DNA of 15,250 nucleotides from Desulfobulbaceae bacterium UBA2276 (GCA_002347085.1 DDWW01000066.1:1-15250), one strand, 5' to 3'. Shown: positions 1 to 8,345, numbered from the stretch's first letter. Numbers and translations are program-made. Notes: generated from the sequence alone by a model not told the origin.

Positions 1-197
1 GTCACCCCAGAGAAGAACACTTATTACCATTGCATGTCTGCTATGGTGTTGTCCAGTCTCCAGCCAGACAGGTGTTTTCCTGGGAAGTGATGGGGAAACA
101 GGTAAGCACATATCTCTGGTAGCACCTCTGCCTCATTGCCGGCAAGACAAACTGATTCCATTTTTTCGGGACAATCATTTCATTGCAGGGAGATGCC
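1..197. other. Window edge without a firm gene
   Basis: I cannot assign a gene here. Two + strand frames enter open from the left edge. One ends with TGA at 88-90 (about 29 residues). The other stays open until 230-232 and would overlap the next gene. Either could be the 3' end of an upstream gene, but neither shows a motif I recognise. A 10-bp palindrome lies at 136-145 (TTGCCGGCAA). A minus-strand frame covering 41-274 has no ribosome binding site and overlaps the start of a better gene, so I treat it as spurious. Confidence 0.3.
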
Positions 198-620
198 ATG
201 AATGGCCTGACAGGATTACAGATCATTATTGATAGTGGATTTTTTGTCCTGATCTGGCTCGTACAGCTCATCATCTTTCCCTCTTTCCGCTATACAAAAG
301 AGGAATGTTTCATCCAGTGGCATACTCGCTACACTTTTTTAATGGGTCTGGTTGTCAGTCCCTTTATGCTGACCCAGGCAGGGATAGAGGGATTTTTGTT
401 CTTTCAGAATGAAGTCCGATGGTGGCGCCTTGTGCCCATTGTGCTGATCTGGTTGGCCACTTTCATTCTTTCCGTACCCTGCCACCGACAACTCCAGAAA
501 GGCGGCAAAGACTTGTCGACCATAAACCGGCTGGTGGCCACCAACTGGATCAGAACCATCCTCTGGAGCCTGTTGTTTTTAAGGACCGGCGTGACTGTAT
601 TCACCCTTCAATCATTTTAG
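198..620 (+). CDS. Small four-helix membrane protein of unknown function
   Basis: A 140-residue integral membrane protein whose function I do not recognise. Four hydrophobic segments are visible at about residues 7-27, 47-70, 78-98 and 119-137. Polar motifs lie between them: a QLIIFPSF stretch after helix 1, a VPCHRQL stretch after helix 3, and a TNWIRT motif entering helix 4. These motifs look conserved rather than random, so this is probably a defined small family. The ATG at 198 is chosen over an in-frame TTG at 183 because AGGGAG (187-192) lies 5 nt before it. It sits at the head of a photolyase cluster on the same strand, so a role tied to that cluster is possible but only inferred. The stop codon is part of a long inverted repeat at 619-674. 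Confidence 0.75.
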   Translation: MNGLTGLQIIIDSGFFVLIWLVQLIIFPSFRYTKEECFIQWHTRYTFLMGLVVSPFMLTQAGIEGFLFFQNEVRWWRLVPIVLIWLATFILSVPCHRQLQKGGKDLSTINRLVATNWIRTILWSLLFLRTGVTVFTLQSF

Positions 621-674
621 TGCCTTACAGATTATTTTCTTGTTTTTTTGCAAGAAAATAATCTGTAAGGCACT
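619..674 (+). repeat. Perfect 24-bp inverted repeat overlapping a stop codon
   Basis: The left arm (619-642) and right arm (651-674) are perfect reverse complements over 24 bp, around an 8-nt loop of seven T and one G. The left arm starts inside the TAG stop codon of the membrane protein gene, and the repeat ends 32 nt before the next start codon. The stem is GC-richer at its base (GTGCCTTACAG) and AT-rich near the loop. No T-tract follows on either strand, so it is not a classic intrinsic terminator. It could instead act as an mRNA-stabilising or attenuating stem, or be the trace of a small mobile element. Confidence 0.85.
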
Positions 675-706
675 TATCCCGTTTACCGGGGTTAGGAAGA
701 ATCCGC

Positions 707-1681
707 ATGGAACACCAGTTTCCCAGACCAAAAATACTTATCAGTCGCTGTCTCGGTTTTGCTGCCTGCCGTTACGATGGACAACAACTTCACTCCGGGT
801 TTATTGACATCCTGCGAGACCATGTTGACTTTGTTGATGTCTGCCCGGAAGTAGAGGCCGGACTGGGAGTACCCCGCCCGCCCATCCGTCTCTGTCTGCA
901 GGAGAACAGGATAGAGGTATGGCAACCGGCAAAGTCGCGGACGGTCACCGAAGCCCTGCGAAAGGCGGCCAGCCACCTGGCCCAGAATATGACTGACTTT
1001 GACGGAGCGATTCTTAAATCGAAATCACCCTCCTGTGCCCTACAGGACGCCAAGATCTATAACGGCATCACCCAGCCCCAATTCCTGGAACGAGGCAGCG
1101 GTATCTTTGGCGCCCTGGTCCTTGAGCAGCTCGGCCACAAGGCAGTCGAAGACGAGCAGCGGCTCAGTAACCGGATCCTCCGTGAGCACTTTTTGATCAA
1201 ACTCTTTGCCCTGAGCCGTTTCCGGATATTGGCCATCCGCCCCAGCATGGCGGACCTGGTGGCCTATCATGCCAGACACAAGCTGCTTTTTCTCGCCTAC
1301 AACCAGCTGCGATTTCGTCTTTGCGGTAAAATTGTCGCCAACCATGAACGTTTGCCAGTAGCCGAAGTATTTCACCAATATCAACAGGAACTAGGACAAA
1401 TCCTGCAGAAACCCTTTCTCACTAAAGCTATGATCAACACCCTCTACCATGCCTTGGGCTGGATTTCCGAAGCCCTCTCTACCCGAGAAAAGCATTTTAT
1501 CATTAACACCATTGAGGAATACCGTGACGAACGTGTACCGCTCCAGGTCGTGACCAGGCTCATCGAGGCCCAGGCCATCCGTTTTGACCATGCGTATTTA
1601 CTGGAACAGGTTCTCCTGCAGCCCTTTCCGCTCAAGCTAACGGATCTTTCCGACAGTGGTCGAGGACGAGAGGTAGAATGA
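707..1681 (+). CDS. DUF523-DUF1722 protein (TudS/YbgA-like)
   Basis: A 324-residue two-domain protein. The N-terminal half (about 8-150) matches DUF523. It has a CLGFAACRYDG motif with Cys15 and Cys21, then VCPEVEAGLGVPRPP with Cys46, then SKSPSC with Cys110. In the family, conserved cysteines hold an Fe-S cluster, and the characterised member TudS is a thiouracil desulfurase. The C-terminal part (about 185-310) matches DUF1722, the YbgA domain of unknown role. In E. coli ybgA lies next to the photolyase gene phrB; here too the next gene is a photolyase, which supports a link to light-dependent repair or to removal of modified bases. The start is fixed by AGGAAG (694-699), 7 nt before the ATG. 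The domain calls are firm; the substrate is unknown. Confidence 0.9.
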   Translation: MEHQFPRPKILISRCLGFAACRYDGQQLHSGFIDILRDHVDFVDVCPEVEAGLGVPRPPIRLCLQENRIEVWQPAKSRTVTEALRKAASHLAQNMTDFDGAILKSKSPSCALQDAKIYNGITQPQFLERGSGIFGALVLEQLGHKAVEDEQRLSNRILREHFLIKLFALSRFRILAIRPSMADLVAYHARHKLLFLAYNQLRFRLCGKIVANHERLPVAEVFHQYQQELGQILQKPFLTKAMINTLYHALGWISEALSTREKHFIINTIEEYRDERVPLQVVTRLIEAQAIRFDHAYLLEQVLLQPFPLKLTDLSDSGRGREVE

Positions 1682-1767
1682 CAATGAGCAAATTTCAACC
1701 CTCATCGCCATGCACCTGAACGGCGGCAAATGGCCTGTACGGGCAGATTGTTTTGGGAGAAACCTCC

Positions 1768-3141
1768 TTGATATTCAGATACATCATTGACCAGGAGCGC
1801 AGCCGCCTCCTGCAAGACGGCAGAAAAGGCAAAGGGCCGGTCGTCTACTGGATGAGCAGGGATCAGCGGGCCCATGATAATTGGGCCTTGCTCTTTGCCC
1901 AGGAACGGGCACTGGCGCTTGAGCGGCCCCTGATGGTCGTGTTCTGCATCGACCTGACATACCCATCCGCCAATCTGCGGCATTTCGGATTTCTATTACG
2001 AGGGTTGCAGGAGCTGCAAATGAAACTGGCTGACCTCGCTCTTCCTTTTCTGATTCTTAAAGGTGATCCTGCCCGCACCCTGCCTGTCTTTCTTGAGAAA
2101 GAAGACCCTGCCCTGCTGGTCACCGATTTTGATCCGCTGAGGATTAAAAAGCGCTGGAAAGAAAGTGTCCTGCATCAAAGCAATTTGCCGATCTACGAAG
2201 TAGACGCCCATAACATTGTTCCCTGCTGGCTGGCCTCTGACAAGAGGGAATATGGCGCCTATACCATCCGGCCCAAGATACAAAGGCTGCTGCCCCGTTT
2301 TCTCACTGATTTTCCCGAACTCGTAAAGCACCCCTATGTCACAGCCATTAATAGTGAAAATGCACTTGATATCATTGCGTTACTGAGTCAGATCAAGGAT
2401 CGATCAGTTGAGGAAATCAAGTGGCTAAAACCCGGTGAGCAAGCGGCTCTGCAGGTTTTTGCTGATTTTGAAACGCACCGTCTGCAATCCTATCCCGCAG
2501 ATCGAAACAATCCCTGCATGAATGGCCAGTCCAACCTGTCACCCTATTTCCACTTTGGCCAACTTGCCCCGCAACGGGTTGCTTGGGATATATGGCAAGG
2601 CGATACCGACCAGGAGAGCAAAGAATCCTATCTCGAAGAATTGATCATCCGCCGGGAGCTATCTGATAATTACTGTTATTACACTGCAGATTATGACCAC
2701 ACCAATGCCTTTCCCGACTGGGCCCGGAAATCACTGGCCGCGCATCGCCTCGATCCGCGCCCCTTTGTCGCCGACCTTCATATCCTGGAGAACGCGTCCA
2801 CCGAAGATGAACTGTGGAACGGCTGCCAGCGGGAACTGACAGGATGGGGTAAACAGCATGGCTATCTACGTATGTACTGGGCCAAAAAGATCCTGGAGTG
2901 GTCCCCTTCGCCGGAAGAGGCAATGGCCAACGCCATTTTCCTCAATGACAAATACTCTCTTGATGGACGTGACCCCAACGGCTATGCTGGTATTGCCTGG
3001 AGCATCGGTGGAGTGCACGACCGGGCCTGGCAGGAACGCCCGGTTTTCGGAAAAATACGGTATATGAACAAAAATGGCTGTAAGCGAAAATTCAACATAT
3101 ATGCATATTTACAGCGTGTTAACAGGAACACTTCAGAATAA
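1768..3141 (+). CDS. phr: Class II CPD photolyase (deoxyribodipyrimidine photo-lyase)
   Basis: This enzyme uses FAD and light to split cyclobutane pyrimidine dimers in DNA (EC 4.1.99.3). About 457 residues, close to the 464 of the Methanosarcina mazei class II enzyme, which it resembles along its length. The N-terminal antenna-fold part opens with GPVVYWMSRDQRAHDNWALL (about 23-42). The FAD-binding helical part holds SNLSPYFHFGQ, GKQHGYLRMYWAKK (361-374) and DPNGYAGIAWSIGGVHDRAW, ending at about 421, all class II signatures. The likely start is TTG at 1768, because GGGAGA (1755-1760) lies 7 nt before it; an in-frame TTG at 1753 would add 5 residues. It lies 86 nt behind the DUF523-DUF1722 gene and 32 nt before an SDR gene, so it is likely co-transcribed. 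The protein appears intact. Confidence 0.96.
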   Translation: MIFRYIIDQERSRLLQDGRKGKGPVVYWMSRDQRAHDNWALLFAQERALALERPLMVVFCIDLTYPSANLRHFGFLLRGLQELQMKLADLALPFLILKGDPARTLPVFLEKEDPALLVTDFDPLRIKKRWKESVLHQSNLPIYEVDAHNIVPCWLASDKREYGAYTIRPKIQRLLPRFLTDFPELVKHPYVTAINSENALDIIALLSQIKDRSVEEIKWLKPGEQAALQVFADFETHRLQSYPADRNNPCMNGQSNLSPYFHFGQLAPQRVAWDIWQGDTDQESKESYLEELIIRRELSDNYCYYTADYDHTNAFPDWARKSLAAHRLDPRPFVADLHILENASTEDELWNGCQRELTGWGKQHGYLRMYWAKKILEWSPSPEEAMANAIFLNDKYSLDGRDPNGYAGIAWSIGGVHDRAWQERPVFGKIRYMNKNGCKRKFNIYAYLQRVNRNTSE

Positions 3142-3173
3142 TTCTTAAATATCATGTCGCTGGAGGGAACACC

Positions 3174-4112
3174 ATGAAAGCACTGATCACCGGCGGGACA
3201 GGTTTTGTTGGTCAACATCTTGCAAAAAGATTACCTGAGCCTATTATTGCCGGCCGCAGCGTAGAAAAGATCAGGCATCTGTTTGCTGATATTGAGGTCA
3301 GAAAGTGGGATGGCTCATCGGACGCAGGTCCGTCTTTTCTTGATGGAGTGGATACCATATTCCATTTAGCAGGCGAATCGATCTTTCACGGTCGCTGGGA
3401 TGACGCCAAAAAAGAACGAATCCGTTCCAGCCGTATTGAGGGTACCCGTCACCTTGTCGACATCATTGCCAAAGCGGAAACCAAACCGGCAACCCTGATC
3501 TGTTCTTCTGCCATCGGCTATTACGGCTCACGAGAAGACGAGCAGCTGACTGAAAATTCCGCACCCGGGGATGATTTTCTGGCCAAAGTCTGCAGAGACT
3601 GGGAAAAGGAGGCCCTGCGAGCAGAAGAATATGGTGTCCGGGTTGTGCTGATCCGTACCGGCGTTGTTTTAGGAGATGATGGAGGGGCGTTGGCACAAAT
3701 GCTGCTCCCTTTCAGACTCGGCCTGGGAGGCAGATTAGGCAACGGCAGCCAGTATATGTCATGGATCCATATTGATGATCTGACCGCCATCATGCTCTAT
3801 GCGATGGAGAATCACAACCTGCGAGGGCCGATCAATGCGGTGACGCCGAATCCGGTAACCAACAGCGAATTCACCCACACCTTGGCAAAATCCCTGCAGC
3901 GTCCGGCCTTTCTCCCTGTACCCGGTTTTGCCCTCAAGATTGTGTTGGGAGAGTTTGCCAACGTCCTGCTGGGCTCCCAGCGCGTTGTTCCAGAGGTGCT
4001 GCAACAGGCTGGCTACACCTATATTTTCCCAGAGATACAGGCTGCTTTAAAAAAGCTGCTCTCATTCCAGCCAAGGGCAATACAGGAGACAGATGATTCC
4101 CCCTTGCAATAA
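3174..4112 (+). CDS. TIGR01777-family SDR epimerase-like protein
   Basis: A 312-residue extended short-chain dehydrogenase/reductase-like protein, of the type called TIGR01777, YfcH or SDR39U1. The Rossmann NAD(P)-binding motif GGTGFVG is at 7-13. It is followed by FHLAGESI, then SSAIGYYG carrying the Tyr of the SDR active site (about 110-118), then IRTGVVLG and the SWIHIDDL motif. The last about 50 residues match the small C-terminal DUF1731 domain. The true substrate of this family is not established. The ATG has an excellent ribosome binding site, GGAGGG at 3162-3167. The gene follows the photolyase closely, an arrangement also known in other bacteria, so it probably belongs to the light-repair operon. 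It is most likely the last gene of that cluster. Confidence 0.92.
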   Translation: MKALITGGTGFVGQHLAKRLPEPIIAGRSVEKIRHLFADIEVRKWDGSSDAGPSFLDGVDTIFHLAGESIFHGRWDDAKKERIRSSRIEGTRHLVDIIAKAETKPATLICSSAIGYYGSREDEQLTENSAPGDDFLAKVCRDWEKEALRAEEYGVRVVLIRTGVVLGDDGGALAQMLLPFRLGLGGRLGNGSQYMSWIHIDDLTAIMLYAMENHNLRGPINAVTPNPVTNSEFTHTLAKSLQRPAFLPVPGFALKIVLGEFANVLLGSQRVVPEVLQQAGYTYIFPEIQAALKKLLSFQPRAIQETDDSPLQ

Positions 4113-4279
4113 GTCCATACCGTTTGATATGCTTTTTTTATCTGGAGAAAATAAACGAATAAAGCAGGGGAGAACATTCTCTTGATCAGAAAGTACCCCT
4201 TCTGCAGAAAAAATGAGCCTATTGTTCAAACCTGGACTGATTGGCTTCCTTATTCACTTCAACCCATGGAGAATCCAAA
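4113..4279 (+). other. Intergenic region before mscL
   Basis: This 167-bp gap probably holds the end of the photolyase operon and the promoter of mscL. A GCAG...GGGG/CCCC...CTGC pairing (about 4163-4200, with a bulge) could form a weak hairpin, but no T-tract follows. I see no convincing -35/-10 pair. Confidence 0.3.
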
Positions 4280-4687
4280 ATGAGCTTCTTAAAGGAATTC
4301 AAAGAGTTTGCGGTTAGAGGCAATGTCATCGACATGGCCGTTGGTATTATTATCGGAGCATCCTTTGGCAAGGTGGTCTCCTCCGTGGTAAGCGATATCA
4401 TCATGCCGCCCATTGGGATGCTCATCGGCGGCATGGACTTCAGCAAACTCGCCATCACCCTCAAGGCTGCGTCAGACGGTGCTGCCCCGGTCGTCATTGC
4501 CTATGGCAAGTTTATCCAGACCACGGTTGATTTTACCATCATCGCCTTTGCTATCTTCATGATGATCAAGGCCATCAACGTCCTGAAACGCGAGGAAGCA
4601 GTCAAGGAAGAGGCCCCGGCAGAAGCGCCCCCCACCAAGGAAGAGCTCCTGCTGACCGAGATTCGCGACCTGCTGAAAAACAGATGA
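4280..4687 (+). CDS. mscL: Large-conductance mechanosensitive channel MscL
   Basis: A 135-residue inner-membrane channel that opens under membrane tension and releases solutes on osmotic downshock. It matches the family from end to end: an N-terminal amphipathic helix (MSFLKEFKEFAVRGN), TM1 with DMAVGIIIGASFGKVVSS, the DIIMPPIGMLIGG loop, TM2 with FTIIAFAIFMMIKAIN, an Ala/Pro/Glu-rich linker, and the C-terminal cytoplasmic helix LLLTEIRDLL. The E. coli protein has 136 residues, so the length is normal. The ATG at 4280 is preferred over an in-frame upstream start at 4241, because GGAGA (4268-4272) precedes it and the protein then begins exactly like known MscL. A methyltransferase gene follows after 12 nt, so the two are probably co-transcribed. 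Confidence 0.98.
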   Translation: MSFLKEFKEFAVRGNVIDMAVGIIIGASFGKVVSSVVSDIIMPPIGMLIGGMDFSKLAITLKAASDGAAPVVIAYGKFIQTTVDFTIIAFAIFMMIKAINVLKREEAVKEEAPAEAPPTKEELLLTEIRDLLKNR

Positions 4688-4699
4688 TGCCAGGGGACA

Positions 4700-5506
4700 A
4701 TGGCCACGGACATCTTTGACAGCCATAAGGAGCCGGATGAGTATTTCCTGCCCCTGACCCAAGAACGCTATTGTCAATTCTACTCCCTGGAGATGGCTGA
4801 TTTCCATGACGATCTCCCCTTTTATCAGGAGAGGATCAAGGCCACAGAGAGGGTGCTGGAGCTGGGTTGCGGCAGTGGTCGTCTCTGCCGACTGCTGGCC
4901 GCAACCGGAGCTGATATCGTAGGCATTGATCTTTCGCTTTCCATGTTGCGCCTGGCCAGGCTGAATACCAGGCCCACCACGGGCAAAACCTCCTATCTGT
5001 GCATGGATATGACCGCCCTGGCCTTCCGCCAGTGCTTCGACACCGTGATCATCCCCTATCATACCCTGAACCTCCTTGTCAGCGAGGAACAGATAAAAAA
5101 AGCCCTGGCCCAGGTCAAGACCGTGCTCAAACACGAGGGCAGACTGCTCCTGCAACTCTTTATCCCGGATCAGACGACCCTGGATTTGGGCGAAAAAAAA
5201 CTCTTCCAATTCCAGATCTTTGAGCAGCCGGATACCACCAAGATTATCAAAGAGATCAGGCGCGGCTACGCCCGGGGACAGCTCACCCTCGAAGAACGCT
5301 ATCGGGTTCGCCCCGGCCGCCAATCGGGGCGGGCCAAGGAAGACCTGAGCCACACCCTGCATCTTGCCGCCTTCCCCTTACAAAAATGGCAGGCCCTGCT
5401 CTCCGAGGCAGGACTGACGATCCGGCAACAGTTTGGCGGCTACGCACTCGCCCCCTTTGTCCCCGGAAAAGACACCTGCTTGTTCATCGACGCTGCTCAT
5501 CGCTGA
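4700..5506 (+). CDS. Class I SAM-dependent methyltransferase
   Basis: A 268-residue methyltransferase with a Rossmann-like SAM-binding fold. Motif I is VLELGCGSGR (52-61), and the acidic residue that usually contacts the ribose is Asp77 in IVGIDLS. DTVIIPYHTLNLL and a later GRLLLQLFIPD strand mark motifs IV and VI. The C-terminal part (about 175-250) is less typical and probably selects the substrate, which the sequence does not reveal. A purine-rich AGGGGA (4692-4697) precedes the ATG with only 2 nt of spacing, unusually short. The gene starts 12 nt after mscL, so it is likely translated from the mscL transcript, although no functional link is known. It could methylate a small molecule, RNA or protein. 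Confidence 0.9.
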   Translation: MATDIFDSHKEPDEYFLPLTQERYCQFYSLEMADFHDDLPFYQERIKATERVLELGCGSGRLCRLLAATGADIVGIDLSLSMLRLARLNTRPTTGKTSYLCMDMTALAFRQCFDTVIIPYHTLNLLVSEEQIKKALAQVKTVLKHEGRLLLQLFIPDQTTLDLGEKKLFQFQIFEQPDTTKIIKEIRRGYARGQLTLEERYRVRPGRQSGRAKEDLSHTLHLAAFPLQKWQALLSEAGLTIRQQFGGYALAPFVPGKDTCLFIDAAHR

Positions 5507-5547
5507 TTACTGCTATTCCATTCGACATCTGTTCTCCGGCTGTGTTA

Positions 5548-5561
5548 TGGTATTGATACCA
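5548..5561. promoter_or_regulatory. Short palindrome upstream of the HD-GYP sensor
   Basis: TGGTATTGATACCA is a perfect palindrome with 6-bp arms around TG, located in the 118-bp gap before the sensor gene. It could be an operator. No -35/-10 pair is convincing beside it, and an alternative start codon of the sensor (ATG 5547) overlaps it. Confidence 0.25.
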
Positions 5562-5624
5562 GCATGGTACTCAAGGCTTAAACTCCACTTGTTTTTGGTC
5601 TTCTCACCTTTTTCCTGGCAGACT

Positions 5625-8345
5625 ATGACTGTTACCACCCGGACGATCTGCTTGTTTTTGTTGCTCCTGCTCCAGCCGCTCTCGCTGTGGGCCGGCCCTC
5701 AAGCCGTATCTATAGGGGTCCTCGCCAAGAGTGGCGAGAACATCGCCGTGGAAAGATGGACAGCCACGGCCGACTATCTCTCCACCACCCTCCCCGAGTA
5801 CCATTTCACCATAGTCCCCCTGGGATTCACAGAAATTCATAAGGCAGTACAACAGGGCAGGGTCGATTTTGTACTGGCCAACTCCGCCTTTTACGTGGAA
5901 CTGGAAAAGCTCTATGGGGTCAGCCGAATCGCCACGTTAATCAACCAGAATTTCCCCGGCCAACAGACCACCACCTTTGGCGGCGTGATTTTCACCAAGG
6001 CTGACCGCCAGGATATCAATACCCTCCCCGACCTCCAAGGCAAGTCCTTCATGGCGGTGGACCCGCTTTCTTTCGGCGGCTGGATCGTAGCCTGGCGAGA
6101 GTTTTACAAGCAAGAGATCGACCCGCTCACAGACCTTGCATCCCTGCGCTATGGTGGCACCCATGAGGGTGTTGTCCAAGCCGTTCTCGCGGGCACCGTT
6201 GACGCCGGGACAGCCCGCACCGACACCCTGGAGCGCATGGCCGAGACAGGCGCTCTCCGCCTCGATCAGGTAAAAATCCTCAACCCGCAGCCGGCAGGCG
6301 ACTTCCCCTTTCTGCTCAGCACCACGCTTTACCCGGAATGGCCCATGGCCGCCATCAAGACCACACCAGACCGGCTTTCCCGTCTGGTTGCCGGCGCCCT
6401 GATGACCATGGAGAGCAACCATCCGGCTGCCCTGACCAGTCAATCAGCAGGCTGGACCATCCCCTTAAATTATCAACCGGTGCATGATGCCCTTTTTGAT
6501 CTGAAGATCGGCCCCTATAAAGACTATGGCAAGTTCTCCCTTGCGGATGTCCTCTCCCGCTATTGGCGGCAAGCAACCATCCTCGGCCTGGCTGTTTTAC
6601 TGGTCCTGTCGGCCGCCTGGTACGTTCTTCTCCTGAATCGCATCCTGCAAAAGAAAAAACTGGAAGTGGACAGACTGAACATCACCCTGGAAAGCAAGGT
6701 GGCGGAGCGGACAGAAGAGATAGAAACCCTTCTCGAACAACAGCTCTATCTCAAGGGTATCTTGCAGACCGTGGCCGATATCAACAAACTCCTGATCACC
6801 ACTCCCAACCTGGAAGTCCTGCTGAAAAAGTCGTGTGAACGGTTCGTGCAACACGGACACTATGGTTTTTCCTGGATTGGCCTGCTTGAAGATAAAAATT
6901 TCCAGAAGATATACAGTTCAGACGATTTTGAAAAATACCTGGCCCCCCCGCCATATCCGGTCAATGTCCCGGAGCTCCCCTTTTATCAAAGCCCGACGGC
7001 CAGATGCATCCGGGAAGACAGCACCGTGATCAGCGACCATCACCAAGACCAGGATCTCACTCCCTGGCGAAACCAGGCTGAGATAAAAGGATTCCGCTCG
7101 GCCATCGCCCTCCCTCTGCGGGCCAGACAATCAACAGAACCGCTGGGCGCGCTCACAGTCTATACCTGGCTGCGAGAGGGATTTGAACAGGAAGAGATCG
7201 CCATGCTGGAAGAACTGGCCGGAGATCTTGGCTTTGCCATCGACTCCTTTCGCCACAGGGAAGAGATAGCCAGACTGACCTTCGAGCGCACGGCCAATTA
7301 TGAAGAGACAATCTTCACCTTTGTGAACATGATCGAGCAACGGGACACCTATACTGCCGGCCATACCGAACGAGTGGCCAGGTATAGCCAGAAGATCGCC
7401 AAGGCAATGGGCGCTAGCGTTCAGGATATCACAAAACTCTACAAGGCTGCCAGCCTCCATGATATCGGCAAGATAGCCACCCCTGATTCCGTTCTTCTCA
7501 AACCTGGAAAACTCAATAGTCTGGACTATGACCTGATCAAGCTCCATGTCACCGCCGGCTATGAGATACTCTCCAACATCGAGATGTACAAGGATCTGGC
7601 CGAAATTATTCTCCATCACCATGAACGCCATGACGGACAGGGTTATCCCGACGGACTACGAGGCGATGAAATCCCCTTTCTCTCCCGCATCCTGACCGTT
7701 GCCGATGCCTTCGACGCCATGACCACCAACCGTATCTATAAACCACGCAAACAGATCGCCGAGGCGCTGGCTGAAATTGAATCTCTCAGCGGCAGCCAGT
7801 TTCACCCGGAAGTTGTCGCCGCGGCCATCAAGGCGCTCAAGGAGACTACGATCCTTGTGGCCGTCACCCAGACCCCGACCACAGAGATAGAAAAAAAACG
7901 ATTTGCTTATTTCTTTAACGACCCACTGACCGGACTGCTCAATGAAGACTACCTGAGGATATTCCTGCAGAACAACCAGAATCTCCAGGAATATAACTGC
8001 CTTCATATCCTGCATCTGCAGAATGTTCTGGAGTACAATAAGCGACAGGGGTGGGAGCAAGGAGATCGTCTTATTCAGGATTTCGCTGTCGAATTGCAGG
8101 CGCATTATCCTGACGCCCTACTGTTCAGGGCCTACGGCAATGACTTTGCCTTTATCACCAGGACCCATTTTGACTTGGCGGGAGATACCTTCGACTCCTT
8201 TGCAAGCATTGCCGGCTCAGAGATCACAGTTGAACCCCAGCATATTGATTTACGAAAAGACACAACCTACACCCTGGATAAACTTGAAAAAATGGTGATA
8301 TCCAGCCCGCTAGCAGACGATATGGTCATTGAAAAACAGGCGTAA
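5625..8345 (+). CDS. PhnD-like sensor with GAF, HD-GYP and degenerate GGDEF domains
   Basis: A 906-residue membrane-bound signalling protein, probably a cyclic-di-GMP phosphodiesterase. It opens with a signal peptide (about 1-23, Leu-rich, ending at Ala). A periplasmic binding domain of the PhnD/phosphonate-binding type follows (about 27-290; ISIGVLAKSG-like start, then GRVDFVLAN and FGGVIFTK). Next come a TM helix (about 317-340), a coiled-coil linker, a GAF domain (about 375-545) and an HD-GYP domain (about 555-735). The HD pair is His612-Asp613 in SLHDIGK, and the GYP motif is at 673-675 in HDGQGYP. The C-terminus (about 760-890) is GGDEF-like but carries YGNDF (837-841) in place of GGDEF, so cyclase activity is unlikely. 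The start is uncertain: ATG 5625 gives a clean signal peptide but has only a weak ribosome binding site, and ATG 5547 would add 26 residues. Its ligand is unknown. Confidence 0.92.
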   Translation: MTVTTRTICLFLLLLLQPLSLWAGPQAVSIGVLAKSGENIAVERWTATADYLSTTLPEYHFTIVPLGFTEIHKAVQQGRVDFVLANSAFYVELEKLYGVSRIATLINQNFPGQQTTTFGGVIFTKADRQDINTLPDLQGKSFMAVDPLSFGGWIVAWREFYKQEIDPLTDLASLRYGGTHEGVVQAVLAGTVDAGTARTDTLERMAETGALRLDQVKILNPQPAGDFPFLLSTTLYPEWPMAAIKTTPDRLSRLVAGALMTMESNHPAALTSQSAGWTIPLNYQPVHDALFDLKIGPYKDYGKFSLADVLSRYWRQATILGLAVLLVLSAAWYVLLLNRILQKKKLEVDRLNITLESKVAERTEEIETLLEQQLYLKGILQTVADINKLLITTPNLEVLLKKSCERFVQHGHYGFSWIGLLEDKNFQKIYSSDDFEKYLAPPPYPVNVPELPFYQSPTARCIREDSTVISDHHQDQDLTPWRNQAEIKGFRSAIALPLRARQSTEPLGALTVYTWLREGFEQEEIAMLEELAGDLGFAIDSFRHREEIARLTFERTANYEETIFTFVNMIEQRDTYTAGHTERVARYSQKIAKAMGASVQDITKLYKAASLHDIGKIATPDSVLLKPGKLNSLDYDLIKLHVTAGYEILSNIEMYKDLAEIILHHHERHDGQGYPDGLRGDEIPFLSRILTVADAFDAMTTNRIYKPRKQIAEALAEIESLSGSQFHPEVVAAAIKALKETTILVAVTQTPTTEIEKKRFAYFFNDPLTGLLNEDYLRIFLQNNQNLQEYNCLHILHLQNVLEYNKRQGWEQGDRLIQDFAVELQAHYPDALLFRAYGNDFAFITRTHFDLAGDTFDSFASIAGSEITVEPQHIDLRKDTTYTLDKLEKMVISSPLADDMVIEKQA

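Noticed and set aside
1..232. + strand frame with a lipoprotein-like hydrophobic start (ending at 230-232)
   Set aside because: It has no start codon in the window and overlaps the better-supported gene at 198 by 35 nt.
4472..5362. Minus-strand frame of 296 codons across mscL and the methyltransferase
   Set aside because: It spans two genes with firm family matches on the + strand, has no recognisable motif, and no ribosome binding site stands out.
7131..7631. Minus-strand frame of 166 codons within the HD-GYP sensor
   Set aside because: Antisense to the GAF and HD-GYP domains, with no motif of its own.
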